Notes under the pieces: model-generated | What the model was told of the DNA's origin: nothing | What the model saw: only the letters and a program-made list of their open reading frames with translations | The model's database searches: none | Shown here: in pieces, positions 51,566 to 60,408 of the stretch | Layout of the letters: every line of letters begins with the position of its first letter | How positions within the stretch are numbered: the stretch's first letter is position 1 | Translations under genes and position numbers: made by a program | Source of the DNA: Polyangiaceae bacterium | GTDB lineage: Bacteria; Myxococcota_A; Polyangia; Polyangiales; Polyangiaceae | Reading direction: 5' to 3' | Assembly (NCBI GenBank): GCA_016715885.1 | Contig: JADJXL010000017.1 | Coordinates: forward strand, 1-64,000 | DNA length: 64,000 bases

Positions 51566-52308
51566 TCAATCAATCTGCAAATGGAAATGCGGCGGCGTGA
51601 ACTCCTCGAGCATCTGCACGTCCTTCATTTCAGCCACGACTTTGGCGAAATGTTTCTTTTCCGTTCGCGTCAAGTCGCGACTTCGCACGTCCACCGCGCC
51701 CGCGCGCAGGTGTGCCGAAATGTAGATGCCCCGAGCCATCTGCTTCTGAATGACCGAATGCACGGCGCCCACGACGTCGTCGGGCGACTTCTTTTTCGCT
51801 CGCGCCTGTTCGTACGCTCGCTTGATTTCACGTGCGGCTTCTTTGTTCCGGTACAGGCGCATGGGGTCACCTCCGAGACGCATCATCTTGTACATCGCTT
51901 TGGCTTGTTGTACGGCGTCTCGCGCTCCGCTCGTCACCGTCAAATGCTTGCCCGTGCGCTTGAAATATGCATCGTCCAGCTCATCGACTTTGTCCGCCAC
52001 GGGCCCGCTCAGAGCAACGTCGGGCAGTTGCAGAAATCGGTGCGGCGATCCATCCGACCGCGTGATGCTTTTTTCCAAGGGCGGCGGCGACATCGGCCCG
52101 AGCGCTTCGTCTTCCGGCGTGAGCTCGGGCAAGTCGTCGCAGTCGAACACGGGACTTCCACCATCGTCCGACAGTTCGGTGAGCGCATCGTCGAAGAGTC
52201 GGTCCCAGTCTTTGCCGGAAACGGTCGTGTCGCAGCCGAGAGAAGCAAGCGCGACGGCGAGGAGCACTGGCCCTACATATGCATGCCGCATGATCGTGCG
52301 CGCCATGG
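51566..52308 (-). CDS. M15-like peptidoglycan peptidase lipoprotein
   Basis: About 247 residues if started at ATG 52308 (an ATG at 52293 with a short signal, or 52381, are options). Signal with LAVALASLGC as lipobox, an acidic linker, then a domain with TSGARDAVQQAKAMY, AHLRAGAVDVRS and a final PPHFHLQI, the metal ligands of M15/VanY-type carboxypeptidases (His-x-x-x-x-x-Asp then His-x-His). It would cut D-Ala or crosslinks of peptidoglycan in the periplasm. It lies divergent to the monooxygenase gene. Confidence 0.7.
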
Positions 52309-52431
52309 TGCCATCATCGCCCGCGCGGTCCAAAAAACCGGCGATTTGCGCGCATCCTTTGGCCCAGCGCAGAATTTTCATTTCTCGCCAAGCAGAGCGA
52401 TTAGACTAGGCTCGCCCGCAGAGGACACTTC

Positions 52432-53994
52432 ATGAGCGCTCCCAGCACGAACGGCACTCCGCGAAAGACGCAACCGCTCACGCGCACCAGGTACATCGAT
52501 AGCTTGCGCGGCACGCGCGAGGTCTGGGTCCACGGCGAGCGCGTCGACGACCTCACGACGCATCCCGTGTTCCGCAACGGTGCACATATGTTCGCGCGGC
52601 AGTACAACGCGCTGCACGACCCGAACCGACGCAGCAAACTCGTCACGGCGACGGACACGGGCTCGGACGGAGAAACGCATTGGTTTTTCCGGGTTCCGCG
52701 CAGCGTGAGTGATCTCCTCGCCGAACGCGAAGCGCTCGCGGAGTGGGCGCGCATCATGTACGGCTGGGCCGGACAGAGTCCCGAGGAAGGCGCGAGCCTC
52801 ATCGCGGCGCTCGGCGTTGCACCCGAAGCGTATGGGCAATTCGAAGCGAATGCGCGCGCGTGGTATCAAAGGGCGAGCGAACAGGCCTTGTTTTTCCATC
52901 ACGCGATTCAGCAGCCGATGAACGGCCAGCGCGATCCGTGCGAAGTGCCTCTCATCATCGAGCGGGAAACGGACGCCGGTCTCATCCTCACCGGTTCGGC
53001 GATCGTGCCTTCGTGTGCGGCCCTTTCCCATTGCGGTTTCCTCGTGCATCACGCCCATTGGCCGTCGCGCGCGGAAGATTATCCGCTCGCATTCATCGCG
53101 CCCATGGATTCGCCGGGCATCAAACTGCAGTGCCGTCCCACGAGCACCGTATTGGCGCGCCTTTATGGATCTCCCTTCGATTATCCGCTCACGAGCCGTT
53201 TCGAGGACAACGACGCCTTGCTCTCGTTCGAGTCGGCGCTCGTGCCGTGGGAAAACGTGCTCGCGTGGGGCACGGGCACGAATGGCATTCTTTCGTTTTT
53301 GCGGGCGAGCTTTGCGGCGCGGAAAAATTTCCAGGAGTGCATTCGGCTCTCCGTGAAGCTCGAATTCATCGCCGGGCTCCTCATGCATGCGGCCAACGCG
53401 GCAGGGAGCTCGTCGCTGGCCGAATCGCGAGCGGCGACGGGTGAATTGCTCTCGTATCGGAACCTGTTTTGGGGGCTCTCCGAAGCCCAAGTTCGCGCCC
53501 CGGATCCGTGGATGAACGGAGGTGTCTTGCCGGGATCGGACCATGGCCTCACGTTTCGCATTTTTTCGACCGTCGTGTATCCGCGCATTCGCGAGCTCAT
53601 CGAACGATCCGTCGGTGGAGGCAGCGTGTTTCTGACCGCGAGCGCCGCGGACTTCACCAATCCGGGTACGCAAGACACCCTCGATCGCCTCGTGCGCGCG
53701 CAAAACGGTTATTCCACACTCGACCGCGTCAAACTCATGAAGTTGCTCTGGGATGCCATCGAGGTCGAAGCGCAAGCTCGCATGGATCAACCGGCGCGAA
53801 CGAAAGTGACCAACGAGCTGCGGGAGACGGTGTTTTCGTCGGCCAGCGCGATTGGATTTGCCGATCAGTGCATGGCTTTCGCCAGCCGCTGCTTGAACGA
53901 ATACGACGCCGAAGGCTGGAGCGCGCCCGATCTGATTACGACGATCGAACCGATTCCTGCATTGTCGTCACGGCGAAGGTTTCAGCCGATTTAG
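52432..53994 (+). CDS. HpaB-family two-component flavin monooxygenase
   Basis: A 520-residue protein started at ATG 52432 with GAGGA upstream. Matches the large (oxygenase) component of 4-hydroxyphenylacetate 3-monooxygenase / PvcC family: YIDSLRGTREVWVHGERV, THPVFRNGA, MFARQYNALHDPNRR, HHAIQQPMNGQRDP, ESALVPWENVLAWG, GGSVFLTASAADF. Uses FADH2 and O2 to hydroxylate aromatic compounds (or chlorophenols) in the cytosol. No reductase (HpaC-like) is nearby, so the partner must be elsewhere. Substrate cannot be told. Confidence 0.85.
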   Translation: MSAPSTNGTPRKTQPLTRTRYIDSLRGTREVWVHGERVDDLTTHPVFRNGAHMFARQYNALHDPNRRSKLVTATDTGSDGETHWFFRVPRSVSDLLAEREALAEWARIMYGWAGQSPEEGASLIAALGVAPEAYGQFEANARAWYQRASEQALFFHHAIQQPMNGQRDPCEVPLIIERETDAGLILTGSAIVPSCAALSHCGFLVHHAHWPSRAEDYPLAFIAPMDSPGIKLQCRPTSTVLARLYGSPFDYPLTSRFEDNDALLSFESALVPWENVLAWGTGTNGILSFLRASFAARKNFQECIRLSVKLEFIAGLLMHAANAAGSSSLAESRAATGELLSYRNLFWGLSEAQVRAPDPWMNGGVLPGSDHGLTFRIFSTVVYPRIRELIERSVGGGSVFLTASAADFTNPGTQDTLDRLVRAQNGYSTLDRVKLMKLLWDAIEVEAQARMDQPARTKVTNELRETVFSSASAIGFADQCMAFASRCLNEYDAEGWSAPDLITTIEPIPALSSRRRFQPI

Positions 53995-54124
53995 CCTCGG
54001 GGAACTTCCGTCGTCCCGGTACGGCATACGGCATGTAACAGCACCCCCAAACGTTCCCTCGTTCCGCACGATCAAGGCTCGCGGAGTGCTTTTCTTTCTC
54101 GCCGCGCCGGGGCATCATGGTTGC

Positions 54125-55246
54125 ATGATGAAACGATACGCTTTCTTCCTCGGTTCACTTGCAGCACTTTTGACCATCTCCGCCTGCGGCTCGGAAGCTC
54201 CGAGCACGGCAGCGACGGCTGGATCCGGCGCGAACGCTGGCAGTGGTGGCACGAGCAGTAGCAGCAGCGGTGGCAGTGGCGGCGAAGGAGGCGCAGGAGG
54301 AGCATCCAACGTGACTTGCCTGCCCATTCCCGCGTGTAACGCTGCGGCCCCGAATCCCGGCACCGCGACTGGCTGGAATTCGATCATCCCTCCGATAGGC
54401 GATCCAAATCATCGCGGTCGCGACATGTTCTACAATCCCGGCGACCCGCAATGGATCATGGCCAAGTTTTCGTATGGCACGATCGACGACGACATCAAGG
54501 GCGAATACGTCGACGTCTATTTGAACCGCGATTGCGGAGATACGTGGGAATTTCTGGGCACGGCGACGACCACGGAGGATGGTGAGCACGCGACGGTCGA
54601 AGGCGTGGAAGATACGGGCGGACGCATTTATTTCCAAATTCCTGCCGACAAAGCTTTGGGCCTGGGATGGCATCGCGTGCACCTCGTCGTCAAAGGTGAT
54701 CTTTCGACGACGGACCTATTCATCAACGTCGTGGAAAAGGGCGCACCCGTCATCGTCAGCGATATCGATGGAACGCTGACGACCTACGAGACGGAAGAAT
54801 TCGTGGCATTGGCGGCGGGCTCGCTCCCAGCCATGCAAAAAGACGCGGCGAATTTGTTCAACATTTACGCGTCGAACGGCTACAACATCTTTTACATGAC
54901 CGCACGTCCGGAATGGCTGGGTGCGCGCACGCGGGCATTTTTCCAGCAATACGGATTCCCGCGGGGCATCGTGCACACGACGCTCACGAAATCAGGCGCG
55001 CTCGGAAGCGAAGCCGCGACGTACAAGACGAACGAGCTTGCGATGATTGCCAAAAAGGGGCTCGTGCCGTCCTACGCTTTCGGCAATACGGAGAGCGACG
55101 CCGAAGCGTACTTCAATGCGATGGTACAGCCGGCCGATCACCGAGTATTCATTCAATTCGACGACAAGGTGCATGGGGGGCGACGCATCGAGCAGTATAC
55201 GGAATTGCTCGGAGAAGCCTCCGCATTGCCTGCCGTCTGCCAATGA
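54125..55246 (+). CDS. LNS2 (lipin/Ned1/Smp2)-type phosphatase lipoprotein
   Basis: A 373-residue protein. Signal with LLTISACGS lipobox, a Gly/Ser linker (TAGSGANAGSGGTSSSSS), a beta domain around 80-205, then an LNS2 domain starting at the nucleophile motif DIDGTLT (Asp213, Asp215). IFYMTARPEWLGARTR and KTNELAMIAKKGLVPSYAFG follow. The HAD-fold LNS2 domain of lipins and Smp2 dephosphorylates phosphatidate; bacterial examples exist but are uncommon. Envelope location is inferred. Stop overlaps the next start as ATGA. Confidence 0.8.
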   Translation: MMKRYAFFLGSLAALLTISACGSEAPSTAATAGSGANAGSGGTSSSSSGGSGGEGGAGGASNVTCLPIPACNAAAPNPGTATGWNSIIPPIGDPNHRGRDMFYNPGDPQWIMAKFSYGTIDDDIKGEYVDVYLNRDCGDTWEFLGTATTTEDGEHATVEGVEDTGGRIYFQIPADKALGLGWHRVHLVVKGDLSTTDLFINVVEKGAPVIVSDIDGTLTTYETEEFVALAAGSLPAMQKDAANLFNIYASNGYNIFYMTARPEWLGARTRAFFQQYGFPRGIVHTTLTKSGALGSEAATYKTNELAMIAKKGLVPSYAFGNTESDAEAYFNAMVQPADHRVFIQFDDKVHGGRRIEQYTELLGEASALPAVCQ

Positions 55247-55692
55247 ACGACGACCTTGCACGCCCGTCTCCCAATCACGTGGTTCTTGCTTCGCAACGGC
55301 TGACCTACGAACCTCCAGATACCGTTCTTTGGGTGATCCGAGGTGACCTCGACGGTGGCGAAGCCGCGGTGGCCATGGATCAATTCGTCGATTGGTCGCG
55401 CGGTCAGCCCTACATGTTGTTCGTGGTCGACGTCGTGGAGCTCACGGCGTTTTCAGGAGAAGCGCGGAAGGTGCTGGCGTCGAATGGCCATCGATTACCG
55501 CCGCGCGTATTGTCCTTTTTCGGCGCGTCGTTCAAGGTGCAAGTATTGCTCGACATGATGGACCGCGCGACGGCATTACGCGGGAGCAAGAATCGATTCA
55601 CGAGGCACTTTCCGGATGAACCGAGCGCGCGAGCGTGGGCCGCAGAAATGCGGCCCGTTCTTTTGGAGAAAGCTGCGGCAGCCGTGCAATGA
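55243..55692 (+). CDS. STAS-domain-like small protein
   Basis: A 149-residue cytosolic protein, ATG within ATGA of the LNS2 gene, so translation is coupled. The first 100 residues have the pattern of STAS/anti-anti-sigma domains (VLASQRLTYEPPDTVLWVIR, then MLFVVDVVELTAFSGEARKV). The usual phosphorylatable Ser cannot be fixed. Followed by a helical tail. STAS proteins bind partners or lipids and regulate; here a link with the phosphatase is inferred from the coupling. Confidence 0.6.
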   Translation: MNDDLARPSPNHVVLASQRLTYEPPDTVLWVIRGDLDGGEAAVAMDQFVDWSRGQPYMLFVVDVVELTAFSGEARKVLASNGHRLPPRVLSFFGASFKVQVLLDMMDRATALRGSKNRFTRHFPDEPSARAWAAEMRPVLLEKAAAAVQ

Positions 55693-55702
55693 CGACCGCC
55701 AT

Positions 55703-56158
55703 TCAGCCGCCGTCGTACGCTTTTTGAATCGTCGGCATGTGCAGCTTGGTCATGGTCAGCATCGCCTGAAATGCCCGCCCAACGGCTTCCTTGTCGCTGC
55801 TCTTCATCATATCCATGAAGCCACGCGGAATGATTTGCCACGACAAACCAAACTTGTCCGTGAGCCATCCGCAGCGGCTTTCTACGCCGCCACCTTCCAA
55901 AAATGCCGCCCAAAGCCGGTCGACTTCGTCCTGATCGTCACAAAACACCATAATCGAAGCGGCCGGCGAAAGCTTGTACTGCGGTCCGCCATTGAGCGCG
56001 AGGTACTCGGTGCCGTCGAGCGAAAACAGCACCGTCATCACCTTGCCCCCCGCTTCGTTGACCGTGATGATCCGCGAATTCGGAATCAAGCTGACGTACA
56101 ACTTCGCCGCATCGAGACCTTGACCATCGAACCACAAACACGTGCTCGTCCGTTGCAT
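55703..56158 (-). CDS. VOC/PhnB-like (glyoxalase superfamily) protein
   Basis: A 151-residue protein with the 3-demethylubiquinone-methyltransferase-like/PhnB fold pattern: TCLWFDGQGLDAAKLYVSLI, ALNGGPQYKLSPAAS, FCDDQDEVDRLWAAF, CGWLTDKFGLSWQIIP and FQAMLTMTKLHMP. These are often called by similarity to PhnB; enzymatic role is unknown. Convergent to the STAS gene (10 bp). Confidence 0.85.
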   Translation of the reverse strand: MQRTSTCLWFDGQGLDAAKLYVSLIPNSRIITVNEAGGKVMTVLFSLDGTEYLALNGGPQYKLSPAASIMVFCDDQDEVDRLWAAFLEGGGVESRCGWLTDKFGLSWQIIPRGFMDMMKSSDKEAVGRAFQAMLTMTKLHMPTIQKAYDGG

Positions 56159-56362
56159 CTTTGCTTTCCTTGTTCAGCGATTGTTTTGCGTCTTGTCAGG
56201 CCAAGCGAATTTTGAGGGGTATGATGTTTTACCCTACCACGTCGTTGCGGCCTTGGACAAACTGTTTTTGCTGGATTCAGCGGTCTGCAGCGTGAATGAA
56301 TGCGCTCCGCCAAACCGGAATGGATGCGGGTAGGACGAACGATGCGAACGCTTGAAAATGCC

Positions 56363-56830
56363 TCAGCGGCGACCCGCCCAAGGATCCTTCACCACCGCAG
56401 GCTGAACGGGAGTCGACGGGCGCAAGAAGGGATTGATGAGGTCGGATGATGTCGAAGCCGTCGCGCCTGATCCGGCAGTGACGGGCTTTTTCGGCTTGGG
56501 TATTTTGATCTTGGGGCGCGGACGAGGCACGATGATCTGGGGTTCGGGTTTCGGATTGAGCGCCAATCCGATGGCCGCACGGGCTTTGGCAATATGCGCG
56601 AGAGCATCCGCACGAGGTTTGGCAGGCGCCCCAGTCGCCGCTTGCACCTCTTTCTCGGCGCTGTCCAAAAACGCGAGGCCCCGAACGAGATGAAGGCGGG
56701 TGCTTTGCGCCGTGGTCGGAACTTCCGCGGCATCGTTGCAAGCGATGGATTCGGCGATGGCACCGCGGCCTACGACGAAGGCGAAAGCGCCGGCAAAAAC
56801 GAGGGTCGAAACTTTCCAGATGTTGACCAT
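56363..56830 (-). CDS. Secreted/anchored Pro-rich protein of unknown function
   Basis: From ATG 56830, preceded by GGAGG, a 155-residue protein. N-terminal signal or anchor (VSTLVFAGAFAFVVGRGAIA), a helical part (AEKEVQAATGAPAKPRADAL, AHIAKARAAIG), then a basic Pro/Lys region (PRPRPKIKIPKPKKP) and a Pro-rich tail. No named domain. Sequence 56159-56362 has nothing clear. Confidence 0.65.
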   Translation of the reverse strand: MVNIWKVSTLVFAGAFAFVVGRGAIAESIACNDAAEVPTTAQSTRLHLVRGLAFLDSAEKEVQAATGAPAKPRADALAHIAKARAAIGLALNPKPEPQIIVPRPRPKIKIPKPKKPVTAGSGATASTSSDLINPFLRPSTPVQPAVVKDPWAGRR

Positions 56831-56902
56831 GGGGGGCCTCCCTACGACTCGAGGTGCATGTAGCAACGAGGCCCCAAGATGTGACCAACTTTTTTCGAAG
56901 GA

Positions 56903-57394
56903 TCAGCCAACCGCTTTCAGGGCCGCGTCGTAGTTCGGCTCCTGCGCGATTTCCGGCACGAGCTCGGAGTGGATGACCTTGTTGTCGGCGTCGAGCACGA
57001 CGACGGCGCGCGCGGTGAGGCCCGCGAAGGGACCGGCCGCGATTTCAACGCCATAGTCCTTGCCAAACGACGATCGGAACGCGGAAAGCGATTCGCATTT
57101 GTCGATGCCCTCGGCACCGCAAAAACGCTTCTGCGCAAACGGAAGGTCCTCGGAAATGTTGAGCACGGTGATGCCCTTTTCCGAAGCATGCTTGTTGAAC
57201 TTGCGGACCGACGTGGCGCAAACGGGCGTATCGATGCTGGGGAAAATATTGAGGATTTTCTTGCCGGAAAACGATGCGAGCGTGGCGCGGGACAAGTCGC
57301 TACGAACGAGGCTGAAGTCAGGCGCGGCATCGCCGGGCTTCGGCAAATCGCCCGAGGTGGGAATGGGATTGCCCTTCAACGTAATGGTGGCCAT
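56903..57394 (-). CDS. tpx: Thiol peroxidase
   Basis: A 163-residue atypical 2-Cys peroxiredoxin from ATG 57394 (GGAG upstream). Starts with the PGDAAPDFSLV region, peroxidatic Cys59 in FPSIDTPVCATSV and resolving Cys92 in LPFAQKRFCGAEG, spacing as in E. coli Tpx (61 and 95). Ends in VVVLDADNKVIHSEL. Removes hydrogen and alkyl peroxides with thioredoxin. Single gene. Confidence 0.97.
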   Translation of the reverse strand: MATITLKGNPIPTSGDLPKPGDAAPDFSLVRSDLSRATLASFSGKKILNIFPSIDTPVCATSVRKFNKHASEKGITVLNISEDLPFAQKRFCGAEGIDKCESLSAFRSSFGKDYGVEIAAGPFAGLTARAVVVLDADNKVIHSELVPEIAQEPNYDAALKAVG

Positions 57395-57541
57395 GTGAAT
57401 TTTTCTCCGTATACGTGAGGCTCGCTCGAAACAGCGGCTCGTGGGGCGCGAATTGTAGTCGGTTCGCAACGCTCGACAAGGGGATGTGTCGTGTCGTTAC
57501 GGCATCCGGGTCGACAAGAAGCGTAACATAAGCCACACCTT

Positions 57542-59554
57542 TCACGGAGCGCGAAACCGCAACGTGGCCCATATCGATCGCCCAGGCAGCGGAAACCCAA
57601 GAAAATCGCTGACAGGTACGGCGACGAGGTTTTGCGACAAAGGCGACGGCACGCGCATCACGCGCACGTCGAATAGGTTCTGCACTTCGAGCCCGACTCG
57701 CAATGACGAAAATCGCGGCACATTGAGCGAAATGCCCGCCCCGTGAAACAATCGCGGCGGTACGACGATGCTCGCCGCAGTGTCCACGGTCGTGCCCGCA
57801 ATCGCATCGATTCCATAACGAAATCCAATGGGACCCACGCGATACGTCGCATCGTACGAAAAATCATGAATGGGGCGCCCAGGCAAAGGCCTTCCGCGCG
57901 CAAGAGGATCGTCACTGCGATTGTCCGTGAAGAGAAACGTGTAACTCAACGTGGTCACGAGGTTTTTCGCCGCGAGCGACGCCGAACCTTCCACACCCGC
58001 AAGCAATGCCGCTCCCACATTGCCTGCTCGAAATGTGCCTCGCCCGAGCGGCAAAAACAAAATGAGATCCCTCGAATCCGTGACGAACCCAGCGACCTCG
58101 TATCCCAATCGAACGCGGCCCACCCGAACATCCCCTTGAACGCCCAAGTCCGCAGCAAGCGCTCGTTCGATGCGCAATCGCGGATCCCCGACGAGGCTGC
58201 CGCGATCCCCATAAAGCTCGGCAAAACTCGGAAATCGTCGCAACAAGCCCACGTGCGCCGAAATGGTCGCCGCGTCGCCCAATCGATACGACGCACCCAC
58301 ATGACCACTCGGTACGACGTCCATGGCCACTCCACTGTCGGGCATTTTCGACGCAATGACACCCGTCACGCTATCACGCCGCGCATCGATGCGGCCGGAC
58401 GCAAAAAGCCGCAATGCCGATCGCACGCGCGCCTCGACTTCCACGCCAGCTCCTCCCGCGAAACGTGATGCATCAACGCCACCGAGCACCGATGTGCCAT
58501 CGGTCGGCAAAAGACGTTCGGCACGACCGTCGATCGAAAAGGCAACGTTGACAGGACCCGCTCGCACGCCGCGAAGACCCACGGAGGATCCCGCAGCAAG
58601 AATGGATTGTTCTGCAAGGTTCGAGCTGCGCGTCGGATCGATCTCGCCAAGAGGATCGGCAAATCGAGAACGCTCGCTGCGCCCCCATACCTGCGCGCGA
58701 ACGGCCGCCGAGCCAAAAACGCGAATGGTCGTGTCCACACCTGCCACGAGGCGACTGGTATCGAGACTTGGAAACGTGGTCGTGAACGTCGCCGATCCGG
58801 GCAAGCCGACGTGCCTGGCATCCGCGAGAAACGTCGCGCCAACGCTGCCCCACGCGCGTTCGAGCGCCACGCGACCAATGGCCCCAGCTCGCACGGCTTC
58901 GGCATTCGTGCGCGTGCGCGTGACGAGATCCCCCGTGCGAGGGTTTGGCACGTCGTACGGAAAGTCTCCGTCGGAGCGCGATCCGAACACGCCGAAGCCA
59001 AGTTTGACCGGACCAACCGTACGCGCATCGCCAGCTCGAGCCTTGAGCGTGCCGAAGGAGCCTGCGACGAGTTGCGCGTCGGAGCGTGCACCGGACAGCG
59101 CGGACGGTGGATCGATGACGAGCAAGCCTCCGAGGTAGCCGGTGGTGCCGAGTGATGCGGGCGCAAAGCCGCGGTAGACGCGAAACGAGGCGCCGGGCCA
59201 AAGCGGGAGCGATCCGACGTCGAAGGTTGGATCGGCGCCGCTCGTCAGCGGAATGCCGCCCAGCATGACGCCGACTTGAGACGACGCCGAGCCACGAATG
59301 GACAGCGTCGACTGCGCGCCGTCGGCTCCGAGGCGACGTACGTGCACACTGGGAAGCTCGGCCAGCATCGATGCGGCGTCGATGGGTTCGCGTGATCGAG
59401 CGCCTTCGGACGCGCGCGAGACGAAGGCGGGTGCGGGTGAGCCTCGAACGGTGACGTCGATGGGCGTTTCGGGTTCGTCCGCGCAAACGTCACGCGACGT
59501 CGCCATGGCCAGCGCCGCGACCGCAATCGTAGATATTTTCGATGAGGGTCGCAT
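57542..59554 (-). CDS. TonB-dependent outer-membrane receptor
   Basis: A 670-residue protein from ATG 59554. Signal peptide ends around ATSRDVCADEP; N-terminal plug domain with DAASMLAELPSVHVRRLGAD, STLSIRGSASSQV and GVMLGGIPLTSGA; then a beta-barrel built of amphipathic strands, ending in WATLRFRAP with the terminal aromatic/hydrophobic pattern. BtuB/CirA-type layout. Takes up a metal complex or vitamin with TonB; substrate unknown. Stop is 147 bp from the tpx start region. Divergent from the beta-barrel gene at 59711. Confidence 0.9.
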   Translation of the reverse strand: MRPSSKISTIAVAALAMATSRDVCADEPETPIDVTVRGSPAPAFVSRASEGARSREPIDAASMLAELPSVHVRRLGADGAQSTLSIRGSASSQVGVMLGGIPLTSGADPTFDVGSLPLWPGASFRVYRGFAPASLGTTGYLGGLLVIDPPSALSGARSDAQLVAGSFGTLKARAGDARTVGPVKLGFGVFGSRSDGDFPYDVPNPRTGDLVTRTRTNAEAVRAGAIGRVALERAWGSVGATFLADARHVGLPGSATFTTTFPSLDTSRLVAGVDTTIRVFGSAAVRAQVWGRSERSRFADPLGEIDPTRSSNLAEQSILAAGSSVGLRGVRAGPVNVAFSIDGRAERLLPTDGTSVLGGVDASRFAGGAGVEVEARVRSALRLFASGRIDARRDSVTGVIASKMPDSGVAMDVVPSGHVGASYRLGDAATISAHVGLLRRFPSFAELYGDRGSLVGDPRLRIERALAADLGVQGDVRVGRVRLGYEVAGFVTDSRDLILFLPLGRGTFRAGNVGAALLAGVEGSASLAAKNLVTTLSYTFLFTDNRSDDPLARGRPLPGRPIHDFSYDATYRVGPIGFRYGIDAIAGTTVDTAASIVVPPRLFHGAGISLNVPRFSSLRVGLEVQNLFDVRVMRVPSPLSQNLVAVPVSDFLGFPLPGRSIWATLRFRAP

Positions 59555-59710
59555 GCCGTTCAGGTCAAAGGCGTCGTGCGTGGTGAGATGTTGGCATCCC
59601 AAGCGACGATGCAGCGACCTCGACGCCTGCCCTCTCCAGTGACCAGTGAAGCACGGAGTTGCCCCGCGAGGTCCGTTCCATCGAGGTCGTTCTCCTGATA
59701 CTCAAGAGTC

Positions 59711-60289
59711 ATGAGCACACGCACGAAGAAGCTTTTCTTTTCCACCGCGTTTGCCGCCGGAGCGCTCGTCGCATCAGCCCCCGAAGCACTCGCCGTCGAT
59801 TGGATCATCAAGAACCCAGGGTCGCATCCGGGCAAGAGTGTGGAGCTCGAGCCGCACGCGAATCTGATCTTGTTCAGGTTTCGCGACTACGGCGGTCGCT
59901 ACCGCGGGCGCAACTTTGGTCATGCCGAAGGTGGCGGTGGGTTTCGAGCATCCATCGAGCTTGGCGATCCTTTGTTCATCCCGAAAATCAACAACTCGAT
60001 CGCCATCTCGTTCGGGCTCGACCTGACGAACTGTCGCTACTGCTGGCGGGACGATTTTCTGATTTGGTCGCCCGTTGCGCTTCAGTGGAACTTCTACCTC
60101 ACGCGCAGGTGGAGCGTATTCGCCGAGGCTGGTGGGATTATCCGAAGCGAAGGATTTTTCAGAGACATCTGGATCGATCCAGCCTTCTGGGTGGGTGGAC
60201 GTTTCCACTTCAATGACAAGATCGCCCTGACGATGAGGGCAGGCTCGCCCTGGTTCAGCGTTGGCGTTTCGTTCTACGTCGGCAGTTGA
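59711..60289 (+). CDS. Predicted outer-membrane beta-barrel protein
   Basis: A 192-residue protein, signal peptide (FAAGALVASAPEALAV), then a mature part with alternating hydrophobic strands (RASIELGDPLFIP, IAISFGLDLTNCRYC, SPVALQWNFYLTRRW, SVFAEAGGIIRSEGF) and a C-terminal strand SPWFSVGVSFYVGS. Small eight-strand barrel is likely. Function unknown. The site-2 protease follows after 119 bp, in the same direction. Confidence 0.65.
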   Translation: MSTRTKKLFFSTAFAAGALVASAPEALAVDWIIKNPGSHPGKSVELEPHANLILFRFRDYGGRYRGRNFGHAEGGGGFRASIELGDPLFIPKINNSIAISFGLDLTNCRYCWRDDFLIWSPVALQWNFYLTRRWSVFAEAGGIIRSEGFFRDIWIDPAFWVGGRFHFNDKIALTMRAGSPWFSVGVSFYVGS

Positions 60290-60408
60290 CCATCCTTCGC
60301 GACATTGGCGAAACGCGCCGAGCGAGCACGACTCAGGCTCCGCACTACCTGCTTTCCACAACATCGCGCGCGTGCCAATCGCCTGTCCCCCGAGTAGACT
60401 CACGGTGA

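Noticed and set aside
52378..53790. 470-codon minus-strand frame
   Set aside because: Antisense shadow of the monooxygenase gene, Arg-rich, no family.
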